Assembly (NCBI RefSeq): GCF_014174395.1 | Contig: NZ_JABEQD010000003.1 | Span: 124,001 to 188,000, forward strand | Source: Gluconacetobacter aggeris | GTDB taxonomy: Bacteria; Pseudomonadota; Alphaproteobacteria; Acetobacterales; Acetobacteraceae | Reading direction: 5' to 3' | Length of the DNA stretch: 64,000 nucleotides | In this document: piece by piece, positions 43,622-53,377 of the stretch | Layout: the number at the start of each line of letters is the position of its first letter | Position numbering within the stretch: the first letter of the stretch is position 1 | Notes under the pieces: model-generated | Seen by the model: only the letters and a program-made list of their open reading frames with translations | What the model was told of the DNA's origin: nothing | The model's database searches: none | Program-made: the position numbers and the translations under genes

Positions 43622-44668
43622 ATGACCCAATCCGCCCATCCCGCAGGTGACACCGACTCCAGCCCGGCCGATGCCGATATCGCAGCGGCATGCCGGGTGC
43701 TGGCGCGCGAGACCGACGGGCTGATGCAGATGGCGGCCGCCCTGCGCGCGCCCGCGCGCGCGGGTGACGGCACCCCGCCCCTCGGCGAAGCCTTCACGCG
43801 CACGATCGCGGCCTTCTCGGCGCTCGCGGGGCGCGTCGTCGTCACCGGCATCGGCAAGTCCGGGCAGATCGGCCGCAAGATCCAGTCCACCCTGGCCTCG
43901 ACCGGCACGCCCTCGCTCTTCGTCCATCCCTCCGAGGCCTCGCATGGCGATCTGGGGATGCTCCAGCAGGGCGATGCGGTGCTGGCGCTCTCCAATTCGG
44001 GCGAAACGGCGGAACTGGCCGATATCGTGGCCCACGCGCGGCGGTACGGGCTGCTGCTGGTGGCCATCACCACCCGCGCCGAATCCACCCTGGCGCGCGC
44101 CGCCGACATTCCCCTGCTCATCCCCGATGCGCCCGAGGCCTGCCCGATGGGCCTCGCCCCGACCACCTCCTCCATGATGCAACTCGCGCTGGGCGACGCG
44201 CTGGCGGTGGTCCTGCTGGAGCGGCGCGGATTCTCGGCGACCGAATTCGGCATCTTCCATCCCGGCGGGCGGCTGGGCACCCGGCTGCGCCGCGTCGCGG
44301 ACCTGATGCATCGCGGCGGCGTCATGCCGCTGGGCACGCCGGACAGCTCCCTGCGGCAGGTCATCATGGAGATGACGCGCAAGGCATTCGGCTGCATGGG
44401 CGTGATCGGCGCCGACGGAAGGCTGTGCGGGCTGATCACCGACGGCGACCTGCGCCGCGTCCTGGACCGCGACCTGGACCGCACCCGCGCGGCCGACATC
44501 ATGAACAGCTCTCCGCTGACGACCGGGCCCGACATGCTGGCGGCCGAGGCACTGCGGCTGATGAACGCCCGCGCCCGCCCGATCACCAGCCTGTTCGTGC
44601 TGGATGGCGAAGGGGTTCCCGTCGGCATCCTCCATGTCCATGACCTGCTGCGCGCGGGCGTGGCATGA
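43622..44668 (+). CDS. kdsD: arabinose-5-phosphate isomerase (KdsD/KpsF family)
   Basis: A 348-aa sugar-phosphate isomerase. The SIS domain (~60-200) contains VTGIGKSGQIGRKIQSTLAS, SEASHGDLGM and LALSNSGETAEL, then PTTSSMMQLALGDALAV. Two CBS domains follow (~220-345, VADLMHRGG, IMNSSPLTTGPDMLA). It converts ribulose 5-phosphate to arabinose 5-phosphate, the first step to KDO for lipopolysaccharide. Its stop overlaps the lptC start (ATGA). Together with lptC, lptA and lptB this forms an LPS synthesis and export operon. Confidence 0.95.
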   Translation: MTQSAHPAGDTDSSPADADIAAACRVLARETDGLMQMAAALRAPARAGDGTPPLGEAFTRTIAAFSALAGRVVVTGIGKSGQIGRKIQSTLASTGTPSLFVHPSEASHGDLGMLQQGDAVLALSNSGETAELADIVAHARRYGLLLVAITTRAESTLARAADIPLLIPDAPEACPMGLAPTTSSMMQLALGDALAVVLLERRGFSATEFGIFHPGGRLGTRLRRVADLMHRGGVMPLGTPDSSLRQVIMEMTRKAFGCMGVIGADGRLCGLITDGDLRRVLDRDLDRTRAADIMNSSPLTTGPDMLAAEALRLMNARARPITSLFVLDGEGVPVGILHVHDLLRAGVA

Positions 44669-45444
44669 GCAGCGGCCCGCCTCCCAATGGCGACAAGCCC
44701 CCCCGGCGCGAGGATTTCGCCCGCTCCGCCGATCAGGTCGCACGGCAGCGGTCGCTGCTGCATCAGGACACGTCCCGCCTCCGGCGGGTGCTCCGGCCGG
44801 GTGATATCGCCCGCCGCCAGCGCCTGGTCCGGTGGGCCAAATGGGCGCTGCCGGCGGCCGCCCTGCTGCTGCTGGGCTCGATCGCACTGTGGCCGGCCCT
44901 CGACCGGCTGATCAACATGCAGCGCGGCGCCCTGCGCGAGATGGAAAACCTGCACGTCACCAGCGGCAACATGCTCGGCGCCGTCTATCGGGGACTGGAC
45001 GAGCACGACCGGCCGTTCATGATCACCGCCGACCAGGCCCAGCAGATCAGCCAGGACCGCATCAATCTCACCCGGCCGGTGGCCGACACGCTGACACAGG
45101 GCGGGGACTGGATGATGGTCAGCGCGGCCCAGGGCGTGTATCTGCAACATGAACAATTGCTGGACCTGACGCAGGACGTGGCACTCTACCGTGAAGACGG
45201 CGTCATCCTCACCGGGGTCACGGCAGACATGGACCTCAGGCAGGGGATCATCGCCTCCGATCAATGGGTGCATGCCGAAGGGCCGTTCGGCATGCTGGAC
45301 GCCCAGGGTGTCCTGCTGTCCCAGCATGAAGGGATCGCCCAGTTCCGCGGCCCGGGGCGGCTGATCCTGAACGATGACGCCCATGCCGGCCCGGCCGGCC
45401 ACCCATCCGCCCCCCACGCTTCCCAGACGGAGCCCATTCGATGA
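44665..45444 (+). CDS. lptC: LPS export protein LptC
   Basis: A 259-aa bitopic protein with a basic cytoplasmic N-terminus (~60 residues), a transmembrane helix (ALPAAALLLLGSIALWPAL, ~68-88) and a periplasmic beta-jellyroll of the LptC/OstA type. It contacts LptFG and passes LPS to LptA. The position between kdsD and lptA with four-base overlaps on both sides makes the assignment firm although the sequence is divergent. Confidence 0.88.
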   Translation: MSSGPPPNGDKPPRREDFARSADQVARQRSLLHQDTSRLRRVLRPGDIARRQRLVRWAKWALPAAALLLLGSIALWPALDRLINMQRGALREMENLHVTSGNMLGAVYRGLDEHDRPFMITADQAQQISQDRINLTRPVADTLTQGGDWMMVSAAQGVYLQHEQLLDLTQDVALYREDGVILTGVTADMDLRQGIIASDQWVHAEGPFGMLDAQGVLLSQHEGIAQFRGPGRLILNDDAHAGPAGHPSAPHASQTEPIR

Positions 45445-46409
45445 CCGCCCCCGCAAAGGCCGCCTCCGCGTTCCTGCTCCTTGGTGCCGCGGCCTGTCTC
45501 TCACTTCCGGGCGGCGCGCGCGGCCAGGCCATCGACCTGTCGCATGGCGGCCAGATCAGCGTCACGGCGGCCGGCGGGTTCGACTGGGACCAGAAGACCC
45601 AGACCGTCACCGCCTATGACAAGGCCCAGGCCACCCGCGGCAACGTCACCGTGACCGCCGACCGCCTGATCGCCTTCTATCGCAAGAAAGCCGTCGCCGG
45701 ATCACCGGCACCGGCCACGCCCCCCTCGCCCCCCGCCGACGGCTCCCAGGGTAACGAGGCGGGATCGGGCGCGAACGAGGTCTATCGCCTGAACGCGCTG
45801 GGGCACGTCCACATCTTCACCGACACCGACCAGGCCTGGGGCGACAAGGCCGTCTACGATATCGACCAGGCGGTCATGGTCCTGACCGGCAAGGGGCTGA
45901 AGCTGACCACGCCGCAGGACGTGCTGACGGCCCGGGATTCGATGGAATATTATTCCCAGACCCGCATGTCGGTCGGCAGGGGCGACGCCACCGTCACCAC
46001 CAATGACGGGCGGCAGATCCGCGCCGACGTGCTGGTCGGATACAGCGCACCGACCCAGGCCGCCGCAAAATCCACCGCCCAGCCCGCCCCGCAACCGGCC
46101 GGACAGGGCGGAGACCCATTGACCAGTTCGGGGAAGCTGGAAAAAGTGAACGCGTTCGGCCATGTTTTCGTCCGCACGCAGACCGAAACCGTGACCGGCG
46201 ACCGCGGCGTGTATGTTCCCGACACCGGGATCGCGCGGATCGTCGGCAACGTGCATATCACGCGGGGCCAGAACCAGATCAGCGGAGCCGCGGCAATCGT
46301 GAACATGCATACCGGAATCGCCACGATGACCGAACGTCCGGGCGGACGGGTCAGCGGCCTGATCGTCCCCAACGAGGCCAATCCCCCCCCTGCCGGAACC
46401 CACCCATGA
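45441..46409 (+). CDS. lptA: LPS transport periplasmic protein LptA
   Basis: A 322-aa exported protein. A signal peptide ends near residue 31 (Gly-Ala-Arg-Gly-Gln). The OstA-type jellyroll follows, with AQATRGNVTVTADRLIAFY and, near the end, a second RGQNQISGAAAIVNMHTGIATM block. A Pro/Ala-rich insertion at ~90-110 and another at ~210-230 make it longer than E. coli LptA (185 aa), as in other Acetobacteraceae-type proteins. It bridges LPS across the periplasm. Four-base overlaps with lptC and lptB. Confidence 0.9.
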   Translation: MTAPAKAASAFLLLGAAACLSLPGGARGQAIDLSHGGQISVTAAGGFDWDQKTQTVTAYDKAQATRGNVTVTADRLIAFYRKKAVAGSPAPATPPSPPADGSQGNEAGSGANEVYRLNALGHVHIFTDTDQAWGDKAVYDIDQAVMVLTGKGLKLTTPQDVLTARDSMEYYSQTRMSVGRGDATVTTNDGRQIRADVLVGYSAPTQAAAKSTAQPAPQPAGQGGDPLTSSGKLEKVNAFGHVFVRTQTETVTGDRGVYVPDTGIARIVGNVHITRGQNQISGAAAIVNMHTGIATMTERPGGRVSGLIVPNEANPPPAGTHP

Positions 46410-47197
46410 ACGACATCCCCTACGCCCTGTCCGACGAGGCGAAGAATGCCGCCCTGTACGCGTCCGGCGGCGCCCTCAGCGGACTGATCGCCAGCGGGAT
46501 CGGCAAGTCCTACAAGAAGCGGCCGGTGGTCCGGAACGTATCGCTCCAGGTCAATCGCGGCGAGGCGGTCGGCCTCCTGGGGCCCAACGGCGCGGGCAAG
46601 ACCACCAGCTTCTACATGATCGTGGGGCTGGTCCAGCCCGACAGCGGGTCGATCACCCTGGACGGCACCGACATCACGCGCCTGCCGATGTACCGTCGCG
46701 CCCGGCTGGGCATCGGCTACCTGCCGCAGGAAGCCAGCATCTTCCGCGGCCTGAACGTCGAACAGAACATCATGGCGGCGCTGGAAGTCGTGGAATCCGA
46801 TCCCGACCGGCGGGAGGAGATGCTGACCGGCCTGCTCGGCGAATTCGGGATTTCCCACCTGCGCCGCTCGCCGTCCCTGGCCCTGTCGGGCGGCGAGCGG
46901 CGACGGCTGGAAATCGCCCGCGCCCTGGCCAGCCAGCCCCATTACATCCTGCTGGACGAACCCCTGGCGGGCATCGACCCGATCGCGGTGGGCGAGATCC
47001 GCGACCTGGTCTCCCACCTCAAGGATCGCGGCATCGGCGTGCTGATCACCGACCATAACGTCCGCGAGACGCTGGAAGTCATCGACCGCGCCTATATCAT
47101 GCACAGCGGCCAGGTGCTGATGGAGGGCCGCCCCGAGGAGATCGTCGCCAACGAAGACGTGCGGCGCGTCTATCTTGGAGAAAATTTCTCCCTCTGA
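46406..47197 (+). CDS. lptB: LPS export ABC transporter ATPase LptB
   Basis: A 263-aa ATP-binding protein. Walker A is GPNGAGKTT, the signature is LSGGERRRLEIARAL, Walker B is ILLDEPLAGIDP, and the switch His is in ITDHNVRETL. These match LptB closely. A ~25-residue N-terminal extension precedes the usual start. It powers extraction of LPS by LptFG, which are not in this window. rpoN follows nine bases later. Confidence 0.96.
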   Translation: MNDIPYALSDEAKNAALYASGGALSGLIASGIGKSYKKRPVVRNVSLQVNRGEAVGLLGPNGAGKTTSFYMIVGLVQPDSGSITLDGTDITRLPMYRRARLGIGYLPQEASIFRGLNVEQNIMAALEVVESDPDRREEMLTGLLGEFGISHLRRSPSLALSGGERRRLEIARALASQPHYILLDEPLAGIDPIAVGEIRDLVSHLKDRGIGVLITDHNVRETLEVIDRAYIMHSGQVLMEGRPEEIVANEDVRRVYLGENFSL

Positions 47198-47206
47198 CCG
47201 CCCGTC

Positions 47207-48535
47207 ATGACGCTCGGACCCAAGCTTGCCCTCCGGCAGGCCCAATCCCTGGTCATGACGCCGCAACTGCGCCAGGCGATCCTGCTGCTGCAACTCTCCA
47301 ATCTCGACGCCTGGTCGGTGATCGAGCAGGAGATGGAGCGCAATCCCCTCCTGGAGCCCGCCGAGCCATCCGGCGCGCCACGCCCCCCCTCCCCGGCCCC
47401 GCCCCGGCACCACGCCACACGGCACGAGCCCCCGGACGGCATGGCCGCCCCCCCGCCTCCGCTGCATGAACGATTGGCCGAGCAGGTCAGGCTGTCGCCC
47501 TTCGATGCGGGCGAACGGCAGATCGCCGCCCACCTGATCACCCTGCTGGATTCCGACGGCCGCATGACCACGCCGTCCGCGGATATTGCCCGCGCGCTGG
47601 GCATCGACACCACCCGGGTGGAGCGGGTGCGCCTCGCGATGATGCAGTTCGAACCCACCGGCCTGTTCGCCCACGACCTGGGCGAATGCCTGGCCGCCCA
47701 GTTGCGCGAACGCAACCGGCTGGACCCGGCCATGGCCATGCTGCTGCGGCACCTGGACCTGCTGGCCCGGCGCGACCTGCGCCGGCTGCAGACCCTGTGC
47801 GGCGTCGATCAGGACGATCTGGCCGCCATGATCACCGAAATCCGGGCCCTGTCGCCCCGCCCGGCCCTGGATGCGATGGCGGGCGCCCCCTCCATCATCG
47901 TGCCGGACGTCCTGATGCTGCCCACCCCGGATCATGACTGGATCATCGAGCTCAATCCCGACACGATGCCACGGGTGATCGTGAATTCGGCGCTGACCAC
48001 AGGGACTACGCTCCGCCTGCGCGACGCCGACCGCCCCTTCATGAGCGAACGCCTGGCCAGCGCCAACTGGCTGGTCCGCGCCCTCCAGCAGCGGGCCGAG
48101 ACGATCATCCGCGTCGCCACCGCCATCATGCGCCGCCAGAGCGGCTTCCTGGCCCATGGCGTCGGGCACCTGCGGCCGCTGGTCCTGCGCGACATCGCCG
48201 AGGCGGTCGGCCTGCACGAAAGCACCGTCAGCCGGGTAACCGCGAACAAATACATCGCTACGCCCCGCGGACTGTTCGAGCTGAAATATTTCTTCACCAC
48301 GGCCATTCCCGGCTGCACCGGCAGCGCCAATCACAGCGCCGAAGCCGTCCGTCACCGCATCAAGCTGCTGATTTCGCAGGAATCCAGGCAGAAGATCCTG
48401 TCCGACGATGCAATCGTGAACGAATTAATAAAGGAAGGAATAGACATCTCCCGCCGAACCGTGGCCAAATACCGCGATGCGCTGAAGATACCCAATTCGG
48501 CGCAGAGAAAACGGGAAAAGGCTTTCGAGGCCTGA
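47207..48535 (+). CDS. rpoN: RNA polymerase sigma-54 factor
   Basis: A 442-aa sigma factor. Region I is MTPQLRQAILLLQLSNLD with ERNPLLE; region II is a Pro-rich linker. The core-binding domain (~100-260) and the helix-turn-helix IAEAVGLHESTVSRVTANKY lead to the RpoN box RRTVAKYR at ~416-423, slightly variant at the edges (S before, D after). It directs transcription from -24/-12 promoters with enhancer-binding activators, typically nitrogen genes. Position after lptB is the standard alphaproteobacterial arrangement. Confidence 0.96.
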   Translation: MTLGPKLALRQAQSLVMTPQLRQAILLLQLSNLDAWSVIEQEMERNPLLEPAEPSGAPRPPSPAPPRHHATRHEPPDGMAAPPPPLHERLAEQVRLSPFDAGERQIAAHLITLLDSDGRMTTPSADIARALGIDTTRVERVRLAMMQFEPTGLFAHDLGECLAAQLRERNRLDPAMAMLLRHLDLLARRDLRRLQTLCGVDQDDLAAMITEIRALSPRPALDAMAGAPSIIVPDVLMLPTPDHDWIIELNPDTMPRVIVNSALTTGTTLRLRDADRPFMSERLASANWLVRALQQRAETIIRVATAIMRRQSGFLAHGVGHLRPLVLRDIAEAVGLHESTVSRVTANKYIATPRGLFELKYFFTTAIPGCTGSANHSAEAVRHRIKLLISQESRQKILSDDAIVNELIKEGIDISRRTVAKYRDALKIPNSAQRKREKAFEA

Positions 48536-48622
48536 CGCCACGCCCGGCGGAATGAGCATTATGGACCGCCGGCCTGGTTCCGTCCGGTTTCGGACGCTCC
48601 TCTATGCAAGGGGTGATGTCAC

Positions 48623-49216
48623 ATGCAGATCAGTGTCGCTGGCAAACAGATCGACCTCTCGGACGCCCTGAAACACCGGGTGACAGGGCATCTCGATCGC
48701 CTTGCCGACAAATATTTCGATCGCGCCCTGGAAGCCCAGGTAACATTCAGCCGCGCGCGGTCCTTCTTTACCTGTGATATCAATCTTCACGCCGCGCGGG
48801 GCCTCACCTTGCGGGGCGAGGGCGAAGGCACCGACGCCCATGGCGCGTTCGACGACGCCGCCGAACATATGGCCCGGCGCCTCCGCCGCTATCGCGAGCG
48901 GGTCAACGACCATATCCGCGCCCTCCCCCGCCGCAAATCGCCCGAGATGGGGCGCAGCTACATCCTCCGCCCGGCCGACGACACCGAGCGGGCGCAGAAC
49001 GGCGCGGCACGAGAAGCCGTCACCCACGCCTACGCCACCATCATCGCCGAACGCACGGCCGAAATCGCCACGCTCAGCGTCAGCGAGGCCGTGATGCGCC
49101 TCGATCTCGCGGCCTCCACCCTGCTGATGTTCCGCAACAGCATCAGCGAGCAGATCAACGTCATCTATCGTCGGCAGGACGGCAATATCGGCTGGCTGGA
49201 CCCGACTCCCGGCTAA
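48623..49216 (+). CDS. hpf: ribosome hibernation promoting factor, long form
   Basis: A 197-aa protein. The N-terminal S30AE domain (1-~105) begins MQISVAGKQIDLSDALKHRV. A linker and a C-terminal domain (~140-195, EAVMRLDLAASTLLMFRN followed by GNIGWLDP) give the long form that dimerises 70S ribosomes into inactive 100S particles. AAGGGG about nine bases before the ATG sets the start. It follows rpoN; the nitrogen phosphotransferase gene ptsN that usually comes next is absent here. Confidence 0.95.
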   Translation: MQISVAGKQIDLSDALKHRVTGHLDRLADKYFDRALEAQVTFSRARSFFTCDINLHAARGLTLRGEGEGTDAHGAFDDAAEHMARRLRRYRERVNDHIRALPRRKSPEMGRSYILRPADDTERAQNGAAREAVTHAYATIIAERTAEIATLSVSEAVMRLDLAASTLLMFRNSISEQINVIYRRQDGNIGWLDPTPG

Positions 49217-49231
49217 TGCGGGGCCGCTACC

Positions 49232-49257
49232 GCCGGGACGATCCCTGTCGTCCCGGC
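49232..49257. terminator. 10-bp hairpin between hpf and the DUF1150 gene
   Basis: GCCGGGACGA and TCGTCCCGGC pair perfectly over a 6-base loop in the gap between convergent hpf and the DUF1150 gene. Outer CTACCGCC/GGCGGTAG could extend it. It is a likely bidirectional terminator without a T-run. Confidence 0.55.
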
Positions 49258-49284
49258 GCATCAGGCGGTAGAAACCGGCCGCGT

Positions 49285-49545
49285 TCAGTGCAGCAGGGCA
49301 GGCACCATCTCGTGCTGCAGGATCGCCTCGATGGCCGTTTCCTGATCTTCGGTCAGGGCCATCGGGGTGCCGTCAGCCGCATGGATGGCGAACGCATCTT
49401 CCCCTTCGATGATCACGGGCTTGATATACGCAACCCGCGATACGCCCAGCGCCCGCATCTGGATATCCGTCAGATGACGGACATCGGCGATCGGCGTGTG
49501 GTCGGCCTGAAGGACGACCTGACCTTTCTGTGTGGTAATTCTCAT
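49285..49545 (-). CDS. DUF1150 family protein
   Basis: An 86-aa soluble protein. Landmarks are LGVSRVAYIKPV and FAIHAADGTPMALTED, characteristic of alphaproteobacterial DUF1150. The ATG at 49545 has GGAGG seven bases upstream; an ATG at 49560 overlaps that same SD and is unlikely. Family members sit directly after small heat shock protein genes, as here (hsp20 123 bases upstream, same strand), suggesting joint heat or stress regulation. Molecular function unknown. Confidence 0.85.
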   Translation of the reverse strand: MRITTQKGQVVLQADHTPIADVRHLTDIQMRALGVSRVAYIKPVIIEGEDAFAIHAADGTPMALTEDQETAIEAILQHEMVPALLH

Positions 49546-49667
49546 GATCCGATCCTCCATACGGACAATCCCCCATCATGCGGCGATCGTCCCGTTGGCC
49601 AACCCGCCCTGTCGTGTCCGGGCTGACGGCCTCTCGATAAGGATAGATGGCAGAAGCCGGGGCCGAC

Positions 49668-50156
49668 TCAATCGTCCTCAAGCGCCCGCACGACACGCTG
49701 GGGGCGAACCTTGGGAAGGTCGATCTCGGTCGCTGCTCCGCCGGAACGCCCCTGCGTGATCTCGATCAGCTTCACGCGTACTTCCGGCTGCGGCCGCACC
49801 AGGTCGATATGCAGCAGCCCGTTATCCAGCCATGCCCCGCTGACCTCGATTCCCTCGGCCAGCACGAACGCCTTCTGGAACTGGCGCGCGGCAATGCCGC
49901 GATGCAGGAAAACCCGCCCCTGCGTGTCGTCGGTCTGACGCCCACGAATGACAAGCTGATTGTCTTCCTGCGTGATCTGCAGGTCATCCATCACAAAGCC
50001 CGCCACCGCGAGCGTGATCCGGAGCGACGTGGCGTTCAGTTGCTCGATATTATACGGGGGATAGCCATCAGCGGCCCCCTTCGACGCGCGTTCCAACATC
50101 TGTTCCAGATGGTCAAACCCCAGAAACATGGGGGATCCGAAAAGCCTACCCGACAT
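49668..50156 (-). CDS. Hsp20/alpha-crystallin family small heat shock protein
   Basis: A 162-aa IbpA-like chaperone. The alpha-crystallin domain runs from ~40 to ~135, with GYPPYNIEQLNATSLRITLAVAGF, VIRGRQTDDTQGR, FLHRGIAARQFQKAF and the terminal LLHIDLVRPQPE. It binds unfolding proteins without ATP. GAGGAGG five bases before the ATG at 50156 sets the start. The DUF1150 gene lies downstream on the same strand. Divergent from def. Confidence 0.92.
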   Translation of the reverse strand: MSGRLFGSPMFLGFDHLEQMLERASKGAADGYPPYNIEQLNATSLRITLAVAGFVMDDLQITQEDNQLVIRGRQTDDTQGRVFLHRGIAARQFQKAFVLAEGIEVSGAWLDNGLLHIDLVRPQPEVRVKLIEITQGRSGGAATEIDLPKVRPQRVVRALEDD

Positions 50157-50333
50157 CAAGGCCTCCTCAACCGAGCGAGACGATCACGCGGACCCGTCAT
50201 CGGCGCCCGCATGGTCATGATATGGGACGCCCGGCCGGTTCCGCAAGGCCGCGTCCCGACTCCCGCGGAGCCCTCCCCATTGACGCGCGCGTACCCACTG
50301 GCGCGCGCGCGCCAGGATCGCTACATCGCCCCT

Positions 50334-50873
50334 ATGATCAGTCACGACGAAATCGCCGCCGCCACGCCCATGCCGATCCTGGTGGCGCCCCAGGCCATCC
50401 TGCGCCAGAAGACCCGCCTGGTCCGGCCCGAGGACGCGCCCACATTGCGCGACGCGCTGCCCCGCATGTTCGCCGCGATGTACCAGGCGCCGGGCATCGG
50501 CCTGGCCGCCCCGCAGGTCGGCATGGGCCTGCGCTTCGCCATCGTGGACCTGGGCGAGGAACGGCAGCGCGACCCGCTGGTCCTGATCAACCCCGAAGTG
50601 ATCGCGGAATCGGAGACCCTGGTGTCGCGCGAGGAAGGCTGCCTGTCGCTGCCCAACCAGTATGCCGAGGTGATCCGCCCCCAGCAGGTGCGCATCCGCT
50701 ACCGCACACTGGACGGCACCGAGCAGGAAATGGAAGCCGACGACCTGCTGGCCACCTGCATCCAGCACGAGATCGACCATCTGGAGGGCATCCTCTTCGT
50801 CGACCACCTCTCCACCCTGAAACGCAACATGATCATGCGGCGCCTCGCCAAGGAACAACGCCAGAAGCGCTAG
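50334..50873 (+). CDS. def: peptide deformylase
   Basis: A 179-aa metalloenzyme that removes the formyl group from new N-termini. The three signatures are GIGLAAPQ, EGCLSLP with metal ligand C103, and QHEIDHL with H145, catalytic E146 and H149. The ATG at 50334 gives the usual length; the frame stays open upstream but is Arg-rich and not conserved-looking. It precedes fmt by 66 bases, the common def-fmt pairing. Confidence 0.96.
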   Translation: MISHDEIAAATPMPILVAPQAILRQKTRLVRPEDAPTLRDALPRMFAAMYQAPGIGLAAPQVGMGLRFAIVDLGEERQRDPLVLINPEVIAESETLVSREEGCLSLPNQYAEVIRPQQVRIRYRTLDGTEQEMEADDLLATCIQHEIDHLEGILFVDHLSTLKRNMIMRRLAKEQRQKR

Positions 50874-50939
50874 AGACTGCTTTAACGTCGCTGTCACCCA
50901 AAGCCCTCTCCGAGACTTCCTGCCGGCTGGAGACCCCTC

Positions 50940-51857
50940 ATGCGCCTGGCCTTCATGGGCACCCCGGATTTCGCGGTGCCCGCCCTGCTCGCCCTCCATG
51001 CAGCGGGGCATGAGATCGCCGCCGTCTACAGCCAGCCCCCCCGGCCGGCCGGGCGCGGCCAGTCGGTCCGCCTGTCGCCCGTCCACCAGGCCGCCGAAAC
51101 CCTCGGCCTGCCGGTACGCACGCCCGCGCGCCTGCGCACCAATGCGGAAGAACACGCCTTCTTCCGCGCCCTGAAGCTGGATGCCGCCGTGGTCGCCGCC
51201 TACGGGCTGATCCTGCCGGCCGCGATGCTCGATGCCCCGCGCCTGGGGTGCCTCAACATCCATGCCAGCCTGCTGCCCCGCTGGCGGGGCGCCGCCCCCA
51301 TCCAGGCCGCGATCCTGGCCGGCGACAGCGAGAGCGGGGTGACGATCATGCGGATGGACGAAGGGCTGGATACCGGCGCCATGCTGCTGTCCGACCAGGT
51401 CGCGCTGACACCCTCCACCACCGCCACCACGCTGCATGATGCTCTCGCCACCATGGGGGCCCGCCTGATCGTCACGACCCTGGGCCAACCCATCGGCCCC
51501 GGCCAGGCACAGCCCGAACAGGGCGTGACCTACGCCGCCCGCCTGGCACGCGAGGACGGGCGCATCGACTGGTCACGCGATGCCGCGGTACTCGACCGGC
51601 AGATCCGAGCCCTGACCCCCTGGCCCGGCACCTTCACCACCCTGGACGGCCAGGTGCTGAAGATCGGCGGCGCCACCCCCGCCCCGACACCCAGCGCCGC
51701 CGCACCGGGGACGATCCTGGACGATGCGCTGACCGTGGCCTGCGGCCAGGGCGCATTGCGCATCACGCGCCTGCAGCGGCCCGGCCGGGGCATGATGGAC
51801 GCCGACTCCTTCCTGCGCGGCCAGCCGGTGCGGCGCGGAACGGTGCTGGGCGCGTGA
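50940..51857 (+). CDS. fmt: methionyl-tRNA formyltransferase
   Basis: A 305-aa enzyme that formylates initiator Met-tRNA using 10-formyl-THF. It begins [19 protein letters not shown], and the active-site region is [19 protein letters not shown] with [19 protein letters not shown]. The C-terminal OB-like domain binds tRNA. The gene overlaps truA by four bases (GTGA). With def it forms the N-terminal formylation and deformylation pair. Confidence 0.97.
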   Translation: MRLAFMGTPDFAVPALLALHAAGHEIAAVYSQPPRPAGRGQSVRLSPVHQAAETLGLPVRTPARLRTNAEEHAFFRALKLDAAVVAAYGLILPAAMLDAPRLGCLNIHASLLPRWRGAAPIQAAILAGDSESGVTIMRMDEGLDTGAMLLSDQVALTPSTTATTLHDALATMGARLIVTTLGQPIGPGQAQPEQGVTYAARLAREDGRIDWSRDAAVLDRQIRALTPWPGTFTTLDGQVLKIGGATPAPTPSAAAPGTILDDALTVACGQGALRITRLQRPGRGMMDADSFLRGQPVRRGTVLGA

Positions 51858-52672
51858 CCGCCGACACCCAGGCCGCGCCCGAGCCCGCCATCGCGCGCTG
51901 GGCGGTCCGGATCGAATATGACGGCCGGCCCTTCGTCGGCTGGCAGCGTCAGATCACCGGCCTGTCCGTGCAACAGGTGCTCGAAGAAGCCGCCAGTCGG
52001 CTGGCCGCGGGCCGGATCGTCACCAGCATCACCGCCGGCCGCACCGACGCCGGCGTGCACGCGACCGGCCAGGTGGCCCATCTGGATTTCCCCGCGGAGA
52101 CCAGACTGACGGCCTCCTCGGTCCGCGACGCCCTGAACTTCCACATGAAGCCGCACCCGGTCGCCATCCTGGACGCCGTGCGGGTCGATACGGAATGGAA
52201 CGCCCGGTTTTCCGCCAACCGCCGGGCCTATCGCTACCGGATCGTGAACCGGCGCGGCCGCCTGGCCCTGGACGAAGGCCGCGTCTGGCTGGTCAAGCGC
52301 ACACTGGACGCCGATGCCATGGCGCACGCCGCCCGGCACCTGCTGGGCCGGCACGATTTCACCTCGTTCCGGGCCAGCGCCTGCCAGGCGAAAAACCCCC
52401 TGCGCACGCTGGACCGGCTGACCGTCACCCGCCTGGGCGAGAACATCGTGATCGAGGCCGAAGCCCGCTCGTTCCTGCATCATCAGGTCCGCAACATGGT
52501 CGGCACGCTGAAACTGGTGGGCGAAGGCACATGGTCCCCCGAACGCGTCGGCGAGGCCCTGCGCGCCTGCGATCGCCGCGCCGCCGGCCCCACCGCGCCA
52601 CCCGACGGGCTATACCTGACCGGCGTCGGCTACGATCCCAACCCGTTCAGCACAGAATCTCTCCCGTCCTGA
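51854..52672 (+). CDS. truA: tRNA pseudouridine(38-40) synthase
   Basis: A 272-aa pseudouridine synthase with a GTG start that overlaps the fmt stop. Landmarks: [17 protein letters not shown], then [17 protein letters not shown] carrying the catalytic Asp, [29 protein letters not shown] and [13 protein letters not shown]. It modifies the anticodon arm of several tRNAs. Last gene of the def-fmt-truA run and convergent with the membrane protein gene downstream. Confidence 0.95.
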   Translation: MTADTQAAPEPAIARWAVRIEYDGRPFVGWQRQITGLSVQQVLEEAASRLAAGRIVTSITAGRTDAGVHATGQVAHLDFPAETRLTASSVRDALNFHMKPHPVAILDAVRVDTEWNARFSANRRAYRYRIVNRRGRLALDEGRVWLVKRTLDADAMAHAARHLLGRHDFTSFRASACQAKNPLRTLDRLTVTRLGENIVIEAEARSFLHHQVRNMVGTLKLVGEGTWSPERVGEALRACDRRAAGPTAPPDGLYLTGVGYDPNPFSTESLPS

Positions 52673-52738
52673 ACGCCTCACGGGATGCGGATCACGCCAC
52701 GCCGCTCCCGATCGTGGTATCGAACCGTGCCGACGAGC

Positions 52739-53377
52739 CTATCGGTCCCCGTGCGCCGAAGGCAGCGCCAGAAAATCCTGCCACGGCGAATAATGCGGCG
52801 GCAGCACCGCCGAAATCCCACTCAACGCCATGATGGCGGCCGCAATCGCCAGCAGCAGCAGCAACGCGCGCCCGGCCCCCAGTGCCAGCCCCACCCGCGC
52901 CACGAACCAGGTCAGCCAGAGATTATAGGCGAATATGATCCCGTTCAGGATCAACGCCGAATGCAGCAGGCTCATCCCGGCCGGCGTCACGGTCGCCACC
53001 ACCGCAACCGCCGCCAGCATCACGAACAGCACCAGCCAGTCGCACCACAGGGCAGCCGCCATGTAACGCGGCCACAGGGCCTCACGCCCCCACAGGCGCG
53101 CCAGCAGATGGGTCAAGACCACCGGCGTCAGGACCAGACAGAGCGAGAACAGGATCTTGGCGGCGCTCAGCACCGTCGGCGCCTGTGCCACCGTCAGCAC
53201 CCCGCCGACCAACCACAGGGCCACACGCGGCGCCAGCGCCGTCAGCACGGCGTCAGGCGTCGCGCCGAAACAGCTCATGCCCTCGCGCCGGCCGCGACCC
53301 AGCAGCATCATGCCCCGGAAGATGCCGGCCGGTGAGCCTGGCATCGGTCGAGGCGGTGCGCCGCGTCCCTGCGTCAT
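52739..53377 (-). CDS. polytopic membrane protein of unknown function
   Basis: A 212-aa protein with about five hydrophobic segments (near 52-68, 72-95, 105-130, 138-162 and 168-190) after an Arg/Gly-rich N-terminus. The layout resembles Yip1-like membrane proteins, but I cannot assign a family. Its start overlaps the dapE stop (ATGA), so it is translated with dapE. The cytosolic ends are basic. Role unknown. Confidence 0.7.
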   Translation of the reverse strand: MTQGRGAPPRPMPGSPAGIFRGMMLLGRGRREGMSCFGATPDAVLTALAPRVALWLVGGVLTVAQAPTVLSAAKILFSLCLVLTPVVLTHLLARLWGREALWPRYMAAALWCDWLVLFVMLAAVAVVATVTPAGMSLLHSALILNGIIFAYNLWLTWFVARVGLALGAGRALLLLLAIAAAIMALSGISAVLPPHYSPWQDFLALPSAHGDR

